Positions 36,101 to 47,811 of a stretch of DNA of 53,559 bases are shown in pieces. Origin of the DNA: Haplosporangium gracile (lineage: Eukaryota; Mortierellomycota; Mortierellomycetes; Mortierellales; Mortierellaceae). Every line of letters begins with the position of its first letter. The stretch's first letter is position 1. The notes beneath the pieces were generated by a model. That model did no database searches. It saw only the letters and a list, made by a program, of their open reading frames with translations, and was not told the DNA's origin. A program made the position numbers and the translations under genes. Location of the stretch: positions 1,839 through 55,397 of the forward strand of contig JAAAUF010000171.1 in assembly GCA_015499985.1 (NCBI GenBank). The letters are read 5' to 3'.

Positions 36101-36483
36101 GACACTGGCACTGGTTGTTTGAACCGCACACACCGCTGTTCACACATGGCTAAAGTATAATAAGATATTCAACAGAAGCAGTGTTTGATCAGCAAAATCC
36201 GTTTGTTCCCAAAAAAAAAAAACGCAATATGTAATCGCTTGAATCAAAAGAGGAAAAAGGGCCTTGCTGTTGGTGTTGCTGCGATTGTTGATATGATGTA
36301 TACCTTTTTTGAGCAGTCGAAGGCGGACTGACATGTTGATGGCGTGCCAGTTGGCACAGTTGGAGCTGTGGCTGTGACGGTGGCGGTTACGGTTGCAGTA
36401 ACTGTGGGTTGAATGCCTGTTGACTGAGCAGAGATCAAACTGGCCATAGCCAAAACAGCGGCCACAGAGAAGTGAAACCGCAT
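33189..36483 (-). CDS. ADP1: ADP1-type ABCG half-transporter with EGF-like ectodomain, 988 aa
   Basis: Three exons: 36483-36304, 36149-35963, 35788-33189. A signal peptide (residues 1-19, ending SAQ) and a Thr-rich linker lead into a cysteine-rich region with an EGF-like unit (CVNSGVCGSNNQCQCLPGFG, residues about 62-81) and further paired cysteines up to about 300. A transmembrane helix at 316-340 is followed by an ABC domain: Walker A GPSGAGKST 395-403, signature ISGGEKRR 502-509, Walker B LILDE 523-527, H-loop His560. A Ser-rich linker and the ABC2-type membrane domain with about six helices close the protein. This is the architecture of S. cerevisiae Adp1, an ABCG/White-group transporter of unknown substrate, and of related proteins in plants and animals. 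All ATPase motifs look intact. The stop is 187 bp from the convergent BET4 stop. Confidence 0.9.
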
Positions 36484-39400
36484 TCTGGTGTATATATGTG
36501 AAGAAGGGGAGGAGGAAGAAGGATGGAGTGTTTGTGGAGGGGAGGAGTGAAGAAAAAGAAGTTTTGAGAGGTGGAGTGGGTGGTGGATGCGGAGTTCCTC
36601 AGGTACGTGGAGAAAAGAAGTATTGAGGTAGCGGTCAGTGGGGACGAGATAGAGTATCAATCACACGAAAGGGTGGTGTCGGAGATAATTAAAAGGGAGG
36701 AGGAGGAGATGAGTCGAGGAGAGAGATGACTGAAGGGAATGGAAGGGAGTAATGAGAGAAGGAAGGGGGAAAGAGCGAATGAGAGGGCTCGGGGAGGAAG
36801 AGAAACGGAGGGTATCTGAAGAAAGAGAAGAAAGAAGAAAGTGAGCGAAGGAAAGAAGTGAATAAATAAATAAGCGTGAAAAATGGAAAAGGCAGGCAGG
36901 CTGACACGAGTGGAGATACAAAGGAGAGAAGGAGAGAGCAATGAGTGGTTTGCTATCGGTTATAAACGAATAGACATAGTTCGCCAGACAGGGCACAAGG
37001 GACAGGGGGCAGGGAGGAGGGGGAGAGCAAAGAAGTAGCATTAAAAAAAATGCAAAGCTGCAAAGTGCAAGTGGGTGAGGACTGCGAGCCCTTTTTCACT
37101 TCTTAAGTTGAGAGCAATGTGGATGTGAAAAGAAGGTGGCAGAGTGGCATCCGACTGAACTGACAAAAAGAGTTCAATGGCAGACACATAAAACAGCATA
37201 CAGCGAGAGCAAACTAGTTTTTCTTAGTATCAACATATCAACATTGCGTTACAAAACCATAGGAGACAACATTCGATCGGCAAGATTGATCCTTGAACAG
37301 TTCCGTCAGGGGGACAACCAGTGTTAGCACACCAACTAAGGGAAAAGCAATTAGCGCGAAAGAAACGAGGCTGAAGGAAAGGAGACACGGGTGATGGGTC
37401 GTCCCGAGAAGAAAAACGAGGGGGACGAAGAAGGGTGTGAGAAAAATGCAAGACAAGAAAAAAAAACAAAAAACAAGGGTCTGCGATTTTATGGATGGCG
37501 ACAGGGACGGGTGAAGAAGGGAGGTAGATCGTTGCATTATTTTGGACAGGCTGTCTGTTCTTCATTCTATCCTGTCCACTTATTCGTCCCACAACAACAA
37601 CAATGAAAAAAACAACAACGCAGGATGAGCGGACTTGTTCTTTGTTAGATGGTCGATGCTTCGCTTCGCTTCTTTTTTTGCTCAATCAGCCCCTGAGCTG
37701 TCGTCATGTTCATTGGAATGGGGTGGGAGAGCGATGGCACGACAACGACGAGGATTATATGTTTTTGTCTGTCTGTTTGTTACTGAAGAGAAGAAAAGGA
37801 AAAACAGATTGATCACACTGTGAATGATGACAGGAGATTGAATAAAGAGGATGCGACCAAGATATGTGGATACCCTCATTCAGGTACCAGTGGCATATGT
37901 ACTTCTTTTGCCAGCATAAGTCTATTATTTTTTCTCTCTTCCCGCCTTTGCGAGCATGCGGGGCGGACTTGGACTTTCCTCGGCTGCTCACTTTTGAATG
38001 ACGGTCAGTTCAACAAGCAGGCATCAGCCAAATGTACTGTACATATCAACGCGACCACCGCAGCATTGACACGCGCTGGTCGATGTTTCATTTCAAAGCA
38101 AGTTTACACGCGACGATGTATGTATTCGTTGAAAAATGTTGAGCCGACTTGTGGAGGATAAAATGGCCTGTTTGCTCTTTCTTACTTCCTATTCTTTACG
38201 TTTGCAGCACCTTTCTTTATTCAACATGCCACTTTATTAACTCTCTTCTGGTTACCTTTGCAATCGATACTCTTCTGAAGTCAACTGTCAAGTTCCATCC
38301 GCATCGATCATCCCATTACTCCTATCAGGGTAAAGCTTGATTGAGCCATTAAAGCTTTCACGTTAAATCGCTTTCTCATATTGGTGGGAAATCAATGCAA
38401 CTGCTTACGAGAACTCAGGAGAACTATTAGTTAGGCCGATCAGCAACATGCTGCCTTTCTTGCCTTTCTTTTTACATGTGGGTCGTCCAATCCATAAACC
38501 TCAACAGCAGCAATTATTTCGCAACCACGGATGCATATCAGAAAAAAAATCAAAAAAAAACGATGCACGTCTTTCAAACTCGATCAGAGAGCAACATCGT
38601 GCAAGCAATTATGCCTTTTATTTTTTTTATTATTTGTTTATATACAGCACATACGCCCACAACCATGCGAACGTTACACACGATTGAAATGGCCCTGCCC
38701 CATCGAGTGAACTTCATTGGCTGGCGAGGAGTGGGATGATTTTCTTTTTCATCCTCTTCCCTCATCCTCACTGGCGAAATCTCCCCTCAATTTGCACGCG
38801 AATTGGCTAAACACTTTTTTTTGCACTGCTCTTCCACAGTTCAACCTTGTGCGAAATTTGAAGTCCATTTTCTTGACTTGTAATGAATGCCAGGCTTTGC
38901 TCCCTATCCACTCTTTATCCTTCACCCCCTGTCCTCTCTCTCTCTGAGGTTCGTGACCTAAAACGCGTAATAACCTTGGCTGACAAGCCGCCGGATCCTT
39001 TTTCAGTACTGGCGGTTTCGCTAACTGATTGCCCTTTCTCGTTTTCTTTATGGTGAAGTGTGTTCGGGCCTCCATTTCTTTTTCGCCTATTTCGGCACCC
39101 TGAAAAAAGATAAGACCGGTACTCAACTTCACATTCCTCTATGGTTTTCAACCAAAAAAAAAATCAAAGTAAAAAAACAGGTTATCTTGTACGACCTTAT
39201 GGATAATTGCTGAGCAAGGTCAAATCCCATATTTCACCTAAATTACGACCCACGGGCACAAACATGCATTTTGTAAACAACATACCACTTTTTATTGTTG
39301 TCGCATTGGTTGCTACTCCTTTTGTTGATATGCGCGCGTACACTGCTTCATATTTTTATATCTTAGCAAGTTGGACTAACAGCCACACTGAGCACAAACT

Positions 39401-41053
39401 GGTACCCTATCTATTGTCATCATATTTGGTGGCTCTGGGTTTGTTGATATGTTTGCATCGCCCGTTGTGCTCGAAGCCTGCGTGCCTTACGAGTCTCCTC
39501 CACAGGTGGATCGCACCATCGGAAATAAAGAGGTCATTTCACCTTGCCTCAAAAAAAAAAACCACTTGGTGGCAAAACGAGTGCGATGCCCCTTGATAAC
39601 GCCACTAACTACTCTACAATAAATTGGTCAAAAAAACCACAAATCTTTCTGTGCTGCAATACCTGACTTGGAAGAAATCGTGGTCATATAGCGGACTCAA
39701 GCATACTCAATTGGTAACCATTTATTGCTTTAGAATTACCTTTAGGTTCAGAGTAACATGCCGCCGCTGCCTCATTTCTTGAGCCATAATGTAAGTTGGC
39801 AATTGAAAGGGCACTTGTGGCACACAGTTGTTCCGGAATAAGTAGATTGCATTCATTCAGGCAGACCAGATGGACTTTTATAGACAAATGGATGCATTGC
39901 AACGAAATAATTTGTTTATTCTTCGCCCACATATAAAAATATGGCCACTTCCGTTCTGGCACCGGGAATGAAAACCAATGGACAATAGAACAGTATGGAC
40001 AAGATTTGTTCTAAAACTAGCTCGTTCGCAGCAAGGATAAATTGACTCTCATCGGTAAAACACCTTCAGTACTTATACACATCATTTGTACAGAAAAGTT
40101 ACCGCGTAAATGCTAGGTTTTATGCCACGATCGTTTCAACCTTTCTCCAAAGAAAAACCAAATAAAAAAAAGGAGAAGACGAGGAGAATGTGAGGAGAGG
40201 GATGTGGGAGAGACGATATGGTCGTTCGAGGAGAAGACAGTGAAGTGTACGTAGCGAAGTATGTGTATGGGAGAGCAAGGAAGCTGTCAATTTAGATTCA
40301 GCGAATCGAGATCTGTTGTTTGTTCCTAAAAATGACGCCACCAACAAAAAGTCTTCCAAGCTCAGGTACAGCTCTCTCTTTACCTCATAGAACAGAAAGA
40401 CCATTCTCATTGCAGATGTACATGTACAGCACACCCCTCCTTCGATGACTTTCAGCAGGTGGTGGCTTGAACAGGCAAGGCACACATAGACACATCGGTT
40501 CCCTCTCTATGCAATATGTGCATGTGTCCAGGTGCGTGCAGTGCGTATAAACAGATAAAGAAGTGTATGCTGTGTGTGTGTAAGGTCAAAGTGTGCCTGT
40601 CATTTTATGTGTGCCCGCAGCACGTTATCCATTCGGCCAAGCCCTTTTTTTTCCGTTCCTTCCATTTCGATATCCATATCCATAAGCATACCCCTCTTTC
40701 GCTCCTTTGGTCATCATCATCCTCTTTTCCCGCCATCATCCTCATCTTCATCATCTCCTCTATCTTCCCTCTTCCCTTCTCCTCTCTCTCTTCCCTTCTC
40801 CTCTTTCTCTCTTTCCTTTCTCTCACACTGTCATCATCCACTCTATCCATCTTTCCTTCTCTTCATCGTCATCGCCATCTACTTTGCCCTTTTGCACTTT
40901 TCTTTTGTCTTCACTGCATACTTTTTCACTCACTTAATAGCAAACTAGCAATAGCATACTCATTAGTACTTCATTCGCCCTTCCTTAATACCTCGGTCAC
41001 TCCTATCGTTCTTCTTCTTATACACATATCCTTCACACTTCTTGGAATCAAAA
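36484..41053. other. Long divergent intergenic region, no gene seen
   Basis: 4.6 kb between the divergent ADP1 and NAM8 starts. GA-rich DNA covers 36490-36960 next to ADP1 and C/T-rich DNA covers 40640-40870 next to NAM8. The middle (37100-40500) is AT-richer mixed sequence with short frames only; a 129-aa frame around 39207-39596 has no recognisable domain. Decayed transposon sequence or a non-coding RNA gene could be present but I cannot support either. Confidence 0.5.
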
Positions 41054-41079
41054 ATGGCATTCTACGACCAGCTCGCTGT

Positions 41080-41119
<40 letters not shown>

Positions 41120-43258
41120 CAGCAACAACAGCAACAACAACAGCAACAACAGCAACAACAGCAGCAACACCAGCAGCAGCAACACCAGCAGCAGCAGCTC
41201 CACCAACCCCTCCAGCACCCACAGCAGCCTCACCTCCACCAGCACCTGCAGCAACAGCAGCACCTTCAGCAACAGCAGCACCTTCAGCAACACCAGGTCC
41301 AGCAGCAGCACCCCCAGCATCAGCCTGGATTTGGCAATGCTGATATGCGCACATCGCTTTGGTAAGCCCACAGCATAATTGTGTCGTCTCTCTCTCGCAC
41401 TATCCTCCATCAGGATGAATTAGACCAGTTATCCCTTTCCCTTGCCCAAGGAGGCTAAGCACCAAAAAAAAACAAAAATGGATGCAAGCAACTAACACTC
41501 TAATCGTCGCTTTTCCGTAATAGGATGGGAGAACTCGAGCCTTGGATGGACGAAAACTGGATTCGAGGCACTTGGTACAGCGCGGGCGAACAGGTCTCGG
41601 TCAAGATGATTCGCGACAAGTACACAGGGTAACAACACTAGACTGCATCATGGTGTCACTATGACCATGCAAACAACAATAACAGCACCAAACAGCAAAA
41701 ACAACAGACATTGTGGTTTGAGAGTGCATTGCTCACGCGTCCTCCTCATATACTTCCATCGACATTTTTTTTTTTAGTGCGAGCGCTGGCTACTGCTTTG
41801 TCGAGTTGTCCAGTCCTGCAGCCGCAGTTAAGGCTATCACCACACTCAACGGCATGCTAATTCCTGGAACAAACAAGGTCTTCAAGCTGAACTGGGCTTC
41901 TGGCGGAGGCATGGCCTCGGTCGCGTAAGTCGATGTCGATATCAACAGCAACTGTGACGATGGCGACTAACTTTGGAACAGATAAATCCCTGTCTTGTTC
42001 AACAGAGAACTGACAGTGTTTGTTTTGCTCTTCTTTGTTATCTTGTCTTCATAGTGGACCCGGTGTCACTCAAGAGTTTTCCGTGTTCGTCGGAGACTTG
42101 TCCCCTGAGGTCACAGAGTTCATGCTGGTGGTAAGCCGCCTTCTTTTCATATTCACCTATGGTCTTTTGTATACATCAACCAAAAGCCTGGCTGCGGAGC
42201 AGTTCAGCCATGTCTACTCTGCATCCCCAATGTTTACTCATGTACCGTTTTATCGACGTCCTTTTGCTGTCAATAGACAAAGTTTCAAGAGAGGTACATG
42301 TCATGCAGGTCCGCAAAGATCATGACCGACGCTACCACTGGAATCTCACGAGGTATGGATTAAGCTCGCTTGGATATTCCGATATAGAAATCAAGCTGTG
42401 ATGTTCAACGTTAACGTTATTATTTTTATCATAGGCTACGGCTTTGTTCGATTTGGGGACGAGAGTGAGCAACTGCGTGCACTTCATGAGATGCAAGGTG
42501 TGTACTGTGGAAGCCGTCCTATCAGGATCTCGATGGCCACTCCCAAAAATAAGACGCCTTCTGGCGGTATGGCTGGCATCGGTCCTGGTCCCGGACCTAT
42601 TGGTGGCATGGGCGGCATGAACGTCAACATGAGCATGACTCAGACCAACTTTGGATTCACCTCGCCCTTGCAGGCGACTAGTCCCCAGCAACCCGCCAAT
42701 CAGTTTAACGACCCCAATAACACAACCGTCTTTGTCGGGGGCCTCTCTGGAGTCAGCCATGAGGATGAGCTCAGAAGCGTCTTTGCAGTCTTTGGTGAAA
42801 TCACGTATGTCAAGATTCCTCCAGGAAAGGGTTGTGGTTTTGTCCAGTTTGTTCATCGCCAGAGTGCTGAAATGGCTATCTCTCAGATGAACGGCTACCA
42901 AATCGGCAACTCTCGTGTTCGCCTTTCATGGGGTCGTGCTCAGAGCGAGAACAAGCAGCCCTTGTCCCCACATGGGCAATCGATGGTCGGTGCCCCTGTT
43001 TTCCGCTCGCCAATGCCGAACCAATACCCAGGAATGCCCAACAACAACCGCGCCTCCGCACCCTACGGCACCTTCCCCGGTATGATGGCCGGCACTCCAC
43101 CCCCTATGCTTGGCATAATGCAGACACCACCGTCCCGCGAGAGCATGGATCGCATTCCAGCTGAGCACCAGAACCGAGCCTATAACGAGCGAAAGGATGG
43201 TTTGATGGTAGACCGTATGGATGACGGCGCAGGCTGGAGAGGCGCGATCTATGCCTAA
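41054..43258 (+). CDS. NAM8: NAM8/Csx1-type RNA-binding protein with three RRMs and polyglutamine N-terminus, 511 aa
   Basis: Six exons: 41054-41361, 41524-41628, 41778-41924, 42055-42130, 42277-42352, 42435-43258. After MAFYDQLAVQH comes a run of about 27 Gln, then a Gln/His/Pro-rich stretch to residue 90. RRM1 (about 101-180) begins with SLWMGELEPWMDENWI, the hallmark of the Nam8/Csx1/TRNAU1AP group, with the RNP1-like AGYCFVEL. RRM2 (195-275) has FSVFVGDLSPEV and RGYGFVRF; RRM3 (333-407) has TVFVGGLSGV and GCGFVQFV. A Gly/Met-rich linker separates RRM2 and RRM3, and the C-terminus is Pro/Met-rich. Nam8 is a U1 snRNP component aiding weak 5' splice sites; S. pombe Csx1 stabilises stress mRNAs, and Ngr1 is a third relative. 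Which of these roles applies here cannot be decided by sequence. Confidence 0.88.
41088..41180 (+). repeat. (CAG/CAA)n tract encoding polyglutamine
   Basis: The CAG block comes first, then mixed CAA and CAG codons and single CAC (His) interruptions, all within the first exon of the NAM8-like gene. The mix of synonymous codons lowers slippage compared with a pure tract. Confidence 0.9.
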
Positions 43259-43699
43259 ATCCAGATAACTCGAAGCCACCACCTGCGTGGGGTACACTGA
43301 TCAAAGCTGTGTAAGGCTCTCTTTGCTGCACAATCTGTCATTTTTTTTTGTTTCTTTCATACTCTTCTTTTCTTCCTTCCTTTTTTTTCTTTTTTTCTTT
43401 TTCACTGTCACTTTGATTCTTTATTTTGCTCCTCAACTTTTCTTCTTTTGCCTCATCCTCTTTCAGTACCTAATCCACAAAAAGCTTATGTTGTTTTCTT
43501 TTTCTTTTTTCCCTACTCCTGTTCTATTCCCTGTCCTTCATCGCGCTGCTTCTTGTTCGATGCGTACTTCTTTGCTAGTCTTTTTCTTTCCTTCTTACTT
43601 TTTTGTCCTGTTATTATTATGTGTTCACTGTGATCTGCCCAACCCTTCTAATCTCCACATTTTATGAGTCTTCTTTTCGTTGCACACACTTTCGCTCCT

Positions 43700-43743
<44 letters not shown>

Positions 43744-44254
43744 TTACGCCCCCCACGCAGCTTTATACCATTTTTGCAGTCGTCATCTTTTTCTTGTTCC
43801 TTTTTCCATCTTTCGTAGTATCCACAAAAACAGACACTTGCACTTCCCCCCCCCCTTTCGTTTCTCTTTCGCCTAGTTGTAGCCCTTTTTTTTCTCTTTT
43901 TTTTTGCCATTTTTTGCTTTTCTTTTTTTTCTTTGAGAATATAATTAGATATACATGTTATTATTTTTCGATGTACACATCATATCTGCTGCTCCTTTTA
44001 TTCCTCTCTCTCTTTTTGCTCATTTCTGCATGCAAGTCTTGTGTTTGTTTCGGTGGCGAGTGTGTCCGGTAAAATATGGCTCCTGCGGAAGAAAAAATTT
44101 ATTTGGAGTCAAAAATTTGAGGCGCGGGGGAAACGGGGGCAGATACAAGGTGTGGCGAGGGGGCAGAGAGAGATGGAAGGTGGGCATCGACAAAAGAACT
44201 ATCGTTACTAAAAACAAGAGGTCATGATGGAGGGCACGAGGGGCACGATCGATC
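43259..44254. other. Convergent spacer between NAM8 and the C2H2 gene, T-rich
   Basis: Nearly 1 kb of T-rich 3' flanking sequence, including a TTTC microsatellite and several poly-T runs. No gene is seen. Confidence 0.6.
43698..43744 (+). repeat. (TTTC)n microsatellite
   Basis: About eleven perfect TTTC units in the 3' flank of the NAM8-like gene. Confidence 0.9.
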
Positions 44255-45952
44255 TCATTCCAAAGAAGGGAGTTCCATAGACGTAAATGTCACCGAGGCG
44301 GAGGGGGGTAAGTAAGCAGAAGAGGTATCCAATGAAGAAGGGTCATGGGAGATTATATCGTGCGGACTAAACGTTGGAGAAGCTGTTGATTTGACAGAGG
44401 TTGAATAGGTGGGTGATGCCACGGAGCTGTACAAGGATGAAAGGTTGTTGTTATTGTTGTTGCTGTCGCCGGTGATGTTAGTGATGATAATGGTGTTAGT
44501 GGTTGTGGTACTAGGGCTAATACTGATACGCTGTGGTTTTCTTTGGCGTCGTGCGGGTGGGACATCAGGGTGGCCTAGATGGGCGCGTCGGTAGTGTCTC
44601 CAGATGGCGTCATTCCGAATAAAGATCAGCTGGCAGATATTACACGTGTAGGGCTTGCTGTTGGAGTGAATCCTTTGGTGGCGAGCGAGGTCGTAGGGAC
44701 GGAGGAAGGATTTATTGCACAGGGTGCAGGCATGGGCCCGCACTTGAGAGTGGGTCTTGAGGTGGGCGTTGAGGTTGTATTGGCGTAGAAAACGTTTTGG
44801 GCAGACGGGACATTGGAACCGACGGTCGCTTTCATCATCCTCCGCCTCGGCGGCGGCTTTGCTATTGTTGTCGTTGGTGTCCTGATCGCTGTTGCTGTTG
44901 TTATTAATGCCCTCGTCGCTCTGGGTATATAGTCCTGAAAGGTGATCGGATGAAATTTCAATAGATCGTTGGCTGTCAGGAAAGTTAAAGGGATTTTGAC
45001 CGAACGTGGAAGAAAAGGCAGGAGGGGAAAGACAGGCAAGATTGGGGCTGGAGGTAGTCAGATTGGCCAGGGACTGAACTAAGGAGGATTGGGACCCATT
45101 GGTATCGACTTTCCCGAGTGGGCTTAGAGGTGGCGCAGGAGAGGAAGAGGATCCACACAACTCATTGGGGTGTAACGGCATTATGGTTTGAAGCTTGTTG
45201 TTATTGGGCTGACCGACATTCTGCCTTTCTGGCCCTGTATACATATCGATCCGTCTGTCGACCCGGAGCTTGAGAGACCTCTGTCGTTGGGGTCCTGAAA
45301 CAGTTCTCCTGGAAGACAAGGTAGTTGGTTGATTGGCTGATCCTGCTACTGCTACTGCTGCTGCTGCATTGTCATGCTGAGTAGCTGACAGATCTGGGGT
45401 GCTGAAAAAGTAACCGGAAGTATCCAGGCCTGCGGGAAATAAATCTGGGCCCGCGGAGGCTGCAAGAAGATTTGATCCGCTATCGACAAGAGGGCCCCAG
45501 GCATACTCGGAGGGGACGGAGAATCCTTCGAATGGAACAGAATTTTCGTCAAAAAGGAGTTGTTGAAGGTTCGATGATATCGGTGAAGATGAAAGCTGCT
45601 GCTGCTGCCATGAAAGAGTAGGCGAAAAGAATGTGGAATCTTGCTGGGAAGAAGAAGGAAGATCGACGGGCGATGTTTGGTGGTCGATCGGAAGGGGTGG
45701 CAAAAGCGAAGAAGAATATAACTGTTGTTGGTGTTGAGAACTATGTACATTGTGGTGAGAATGGTAGGGGTGATAAGGGTGTGGATGATAACCATAAGTA
45801 TGGGATTGGGAGGGAAGGACTGGATGTTGTCGGTATTGTTCTAGTCGTTGAAAATGGCGGTTTTGCTGCTCTTGCTGCTCTTCGAGTCGCCTGGAGTGAT
45901 GGTGGTGATGTTGTTGCTGCGGCATGGCCGAGAGGGGTGGAGATGTGGACAT
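44255..45952 (-). CDS. C2H2 zinc-finger transcription factor, three fingers, 565 aa
   Basis: The frame is open further upstream, but the ATG at 45952 (MSTSPPLSAMPQQQ) is preferred: sequence before it translates to an unstructured leader unlike a conserved protein start and includes probable UTR. The N-terminal 370 residues are rich in Gln, His, Ser, Pro and Asn, typical of fungal activators. Three adjacent fingers lie at about 378-458: CPVCPKRFLRQYNLNAHLKTH, CTLCNKSFLRPYDLARHQRIH (21 residues each in C-x2-C-x12-H-x3-H form) and a third starting CNICQLIFIRNDAIWRH. The finger spacing resembles the Crz1/Azf1 group, but no reliable ortholog can be named. A basic RRQRKPQR stretch follows the fingers as a possible nuclear signal, then an Asn/Thr/Ser-rich tail. 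It is presumably nuclear and DNA-binding; target genes are unknown. Confidence 0.82.
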   Translation of the reverse strand: MSTSPPLSAMPQQQHHHHHSRRLEEQQEQQNRHFQRLEQYRQHPVLPSQSHTYGYHPHPYHPYHSHHNVHSSQHQQQLYSSSLLPPLPIDHQTSPVDLPSSSQQDSTFFSPTLSWQQQQLSSSPISSNLQQLLFDENSVPFEGFSVPSEYAWGPLVDSGSNLLAASAGPDLFPAGLDTSGYFFSTPDLSATQHDNAAAAVAVAGSANQPTTLSSRRTVSGPQRQRSLKLRVDRRIDMYTGPERQNVGQPNNNKLQTIMPLHPNELCGSSSSPAPPLSPLGKVDTNGSQSSLVQSLANLTTSSPNLACLSPPAFSSTFGQNPFNFPDSQRSIEISSDHLSGLYTQSDEGINNNSNSDQDTNDNNSKAAAEAEDDESDRRFQCPVCPKRFLRQYNLNAHLKTHSQVRAHACTLCNKSFLRPYDLARHQRIHSNSKPYTCNICQLIFIRNDAIWRHYRRAHLGHPDVPPARRQRKPQRISISPSTTTTNTIIITNITGDSNNNNNNLSSLYSSVASPTYSTSVKSTASPTFSPHDIISHDPSSLDTSSAYLPPSASVTFTSMELPSLE

Positions 45953-47644
45953 GGTTGTGGTTGGTGGTAGAGCAATTTTGAATGGCGCAATGGGATATTC
46001 GCGCGGCTTGATCGTAAGGTTTCGGCTGGCGTGGGAGGGCAAACGGAAAGAAAAGGTCGGTGTTGTTAGTTCGTATATTGGCTGACTGAAAAATGAAAAG
46101 TGGATAGTGTATGTTGATGCCAATGAGAGATCGTTCCAGGAGTTGAAGAACACAGAGTTTGATGGCGTTGTGAGAATGAAAGGGGGTGAGTAGCGGCCAG
46201 CGTTGCTCTTATATTTTTTTTTCGATGATGCCTTGATAAATAGAATTGACTGAAAAGGTGAGTGCATGTTGATCATTCTTTTTGTACCTTGGTTCAGGAC
46301 ATGACGGCGAAATGATCCCCATTCAACTGAGCTTAAACAAAAATAACACCAACAGAATAAAAACAATGAGGTGCGCGCCGTCCGCTTGAAAAGCTCTCAC
46401 ATTTCACACTCACACTTCATGGCGCCGTTGGTTTCAGGGCTTTTCTTTTCGTTGCTTTTTTTTTATCTCGTTGTTCCTTGTATCTATTGATATCGAAAAA
46501 ATAAGATCCACCATGGACAATCCTGGATGTATTTTCAGGGAGAGCGAGCCGTGCTCCTAATACGACGCATCTCTTTGTCTTCCGCATTCTGCGCTCTGAA
46601 GCCGCCCTTGTTTTTTATCCACAACAACAACGCCAAATAAAGAAATAACAACAAATAACAAAAAGCCCTGCACATGATCCAAGACTTTACAGATGCGATG
46701 CCTTAATTCAAATGAGCATGTATTACGGTATGATGGACAATTACGAGAAAGCCATTTCAGTATCTTGTTCATTGTGGACATAAGAGCTGTACGAAAAGGA
46801 TCAAGCCATCCCCGCCCACACGGCTGAAGCCTACCCAATTAGTGATTTTTGTTGATTATGATTTTGCTGACGAAAATAGAGGGATCACCCATGGTGGCAA
46901 AATGGTGGCAAAGTCGCTGGCACAAAGTCAAAAACACAAACAATAATCGGCGTAAACAAAAACAAAGTAGAATATGTCACACGGAAAGTACGCACACATT
47001 GATCGCATGTCTAGCCCATCATATCCCTCTGGCATAGATGCACCCTTGTTGTTCAATCATAATTTATTGTCCCTCTAACACACACTGTCCGCTCTTCTCC
47101 TTCCACATAGACATGAAAAAAAACCCAACAGCAGCAACAACACCAACAACAAAGAGAGAGCAAAAGAGAATTGGGAAATGAGCGGATGGCGAAGCAACCT
47201 TACCTTCTTCTCTCCTTCTTTTCCCAAGCTAAAAGGGTGCCCGTCCCTTTCGCTCGCATGCAACGCATGAGTGAGCAATTGAACGGATGTCCCTTTCTAT
47301 CCTCTTCATCGCTCAAACTCTAAATTTCCACTCGCCAGCTTTTCAGTTCTACTTTTCACCACAGCCCAGTTTTGCTCTGTTTCTTTCTCATTCACTCACT
47401 CTGACCTCTGACTTCACACTTTTGGAACTCATTCCGCTGACAACAAAGAATGTACTCCGAAGGAAAACAATTGAGACTCGTGTCCTTTCAAGCTCTCTCT
47501 TTTTTTTTTTTTTTTTTTTTTTACCTCAAGGCTAAAGTGGCATTCGATCGCGTGCTGTTTGTCTCATTGTCATTTTCGTCTATTCCTCCGTTATTACCGA
47601 GGTTCAAAATGTTACTTCCTTGTTCCTTTGCTTTTTTTATACTA
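45953..47644. other. Promoter side of the C2H2 gene and left flank of the transposon
   Basis: 1.7 kb that should hold the zinc-finger gene's promoter and leader. A TATAAGA-like element on the minus strand lies near 46209-46215. A poly-T run of more than 20 occurs at about 47500-47521. No gene is seen. Confidence 0.5.
47643..47644. repeat. Left TA target-site duplication
   Basis: The TA dinucleotide directly precedes the CACTCCG terminus and is repeated directly after the opposite terminus at 49830-49831, as expected for Tc1/mariner/pogo-superfamily insertion. Confidence 0.75.
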
Positions 47645-47728
47645 CACTCCGTTTTGTGATTAGGTCGACACTTCATAGGAGAGGTGAACCTAATCACTGA
47701 ATTATAAATTATAAGGAGACTATTCAGT
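47645..47728 (+). repeat. Left terminal inverted repeat with internal fold-back
   Basis: The outer block 47645-47697 (53 bp) and inner block 47713-47728 (16 bp) pair with the right terminus; the 15 bp between them do not. Within the outer block GTGATTAGGT (47656-47665) and ACCTAATCAC (47688-47697) are exact reverse complements, so the terminus can itself fold into a hairpin. Confidence 0.88.
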
Positions 47729-47811
47729 CCAGATTTTAATTCTGCTTGGAATTACAGATCACCTATCGTGCAGATGATCGGTTTCTTGAATCCTATCCAC
47801 AAGCATCCTCA

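Noticed and set aside
37815..37900. ATGATGA sequence as a possible C/D snoRNA box
   Set aside because: No CTGA D box at a fitting distance and no terminal stem.
39207..39596. 129-aa plus-strand open frame in the ADP1/NAM8 spacer
   Set aside because: No domain, no splice partner and no coding-like codon use; hydrophobic stretches are ordinary for AT-rich frames.
41048..41410. Poly-leucine and poly-alanine frames over the glutamine repeat
   Set aside because: They are other-frame readings of the CAG/CAA tract; only the glutamine frame connects to the RRM exons.
45953..46366. 138-residue N-terminal extension of the C2H2 protein
   Set aside because: It reads as untranslated leader with no sign of protein-like conservation; the Met at 45952 starts the typical Ser/Pro/Gln-rich region.
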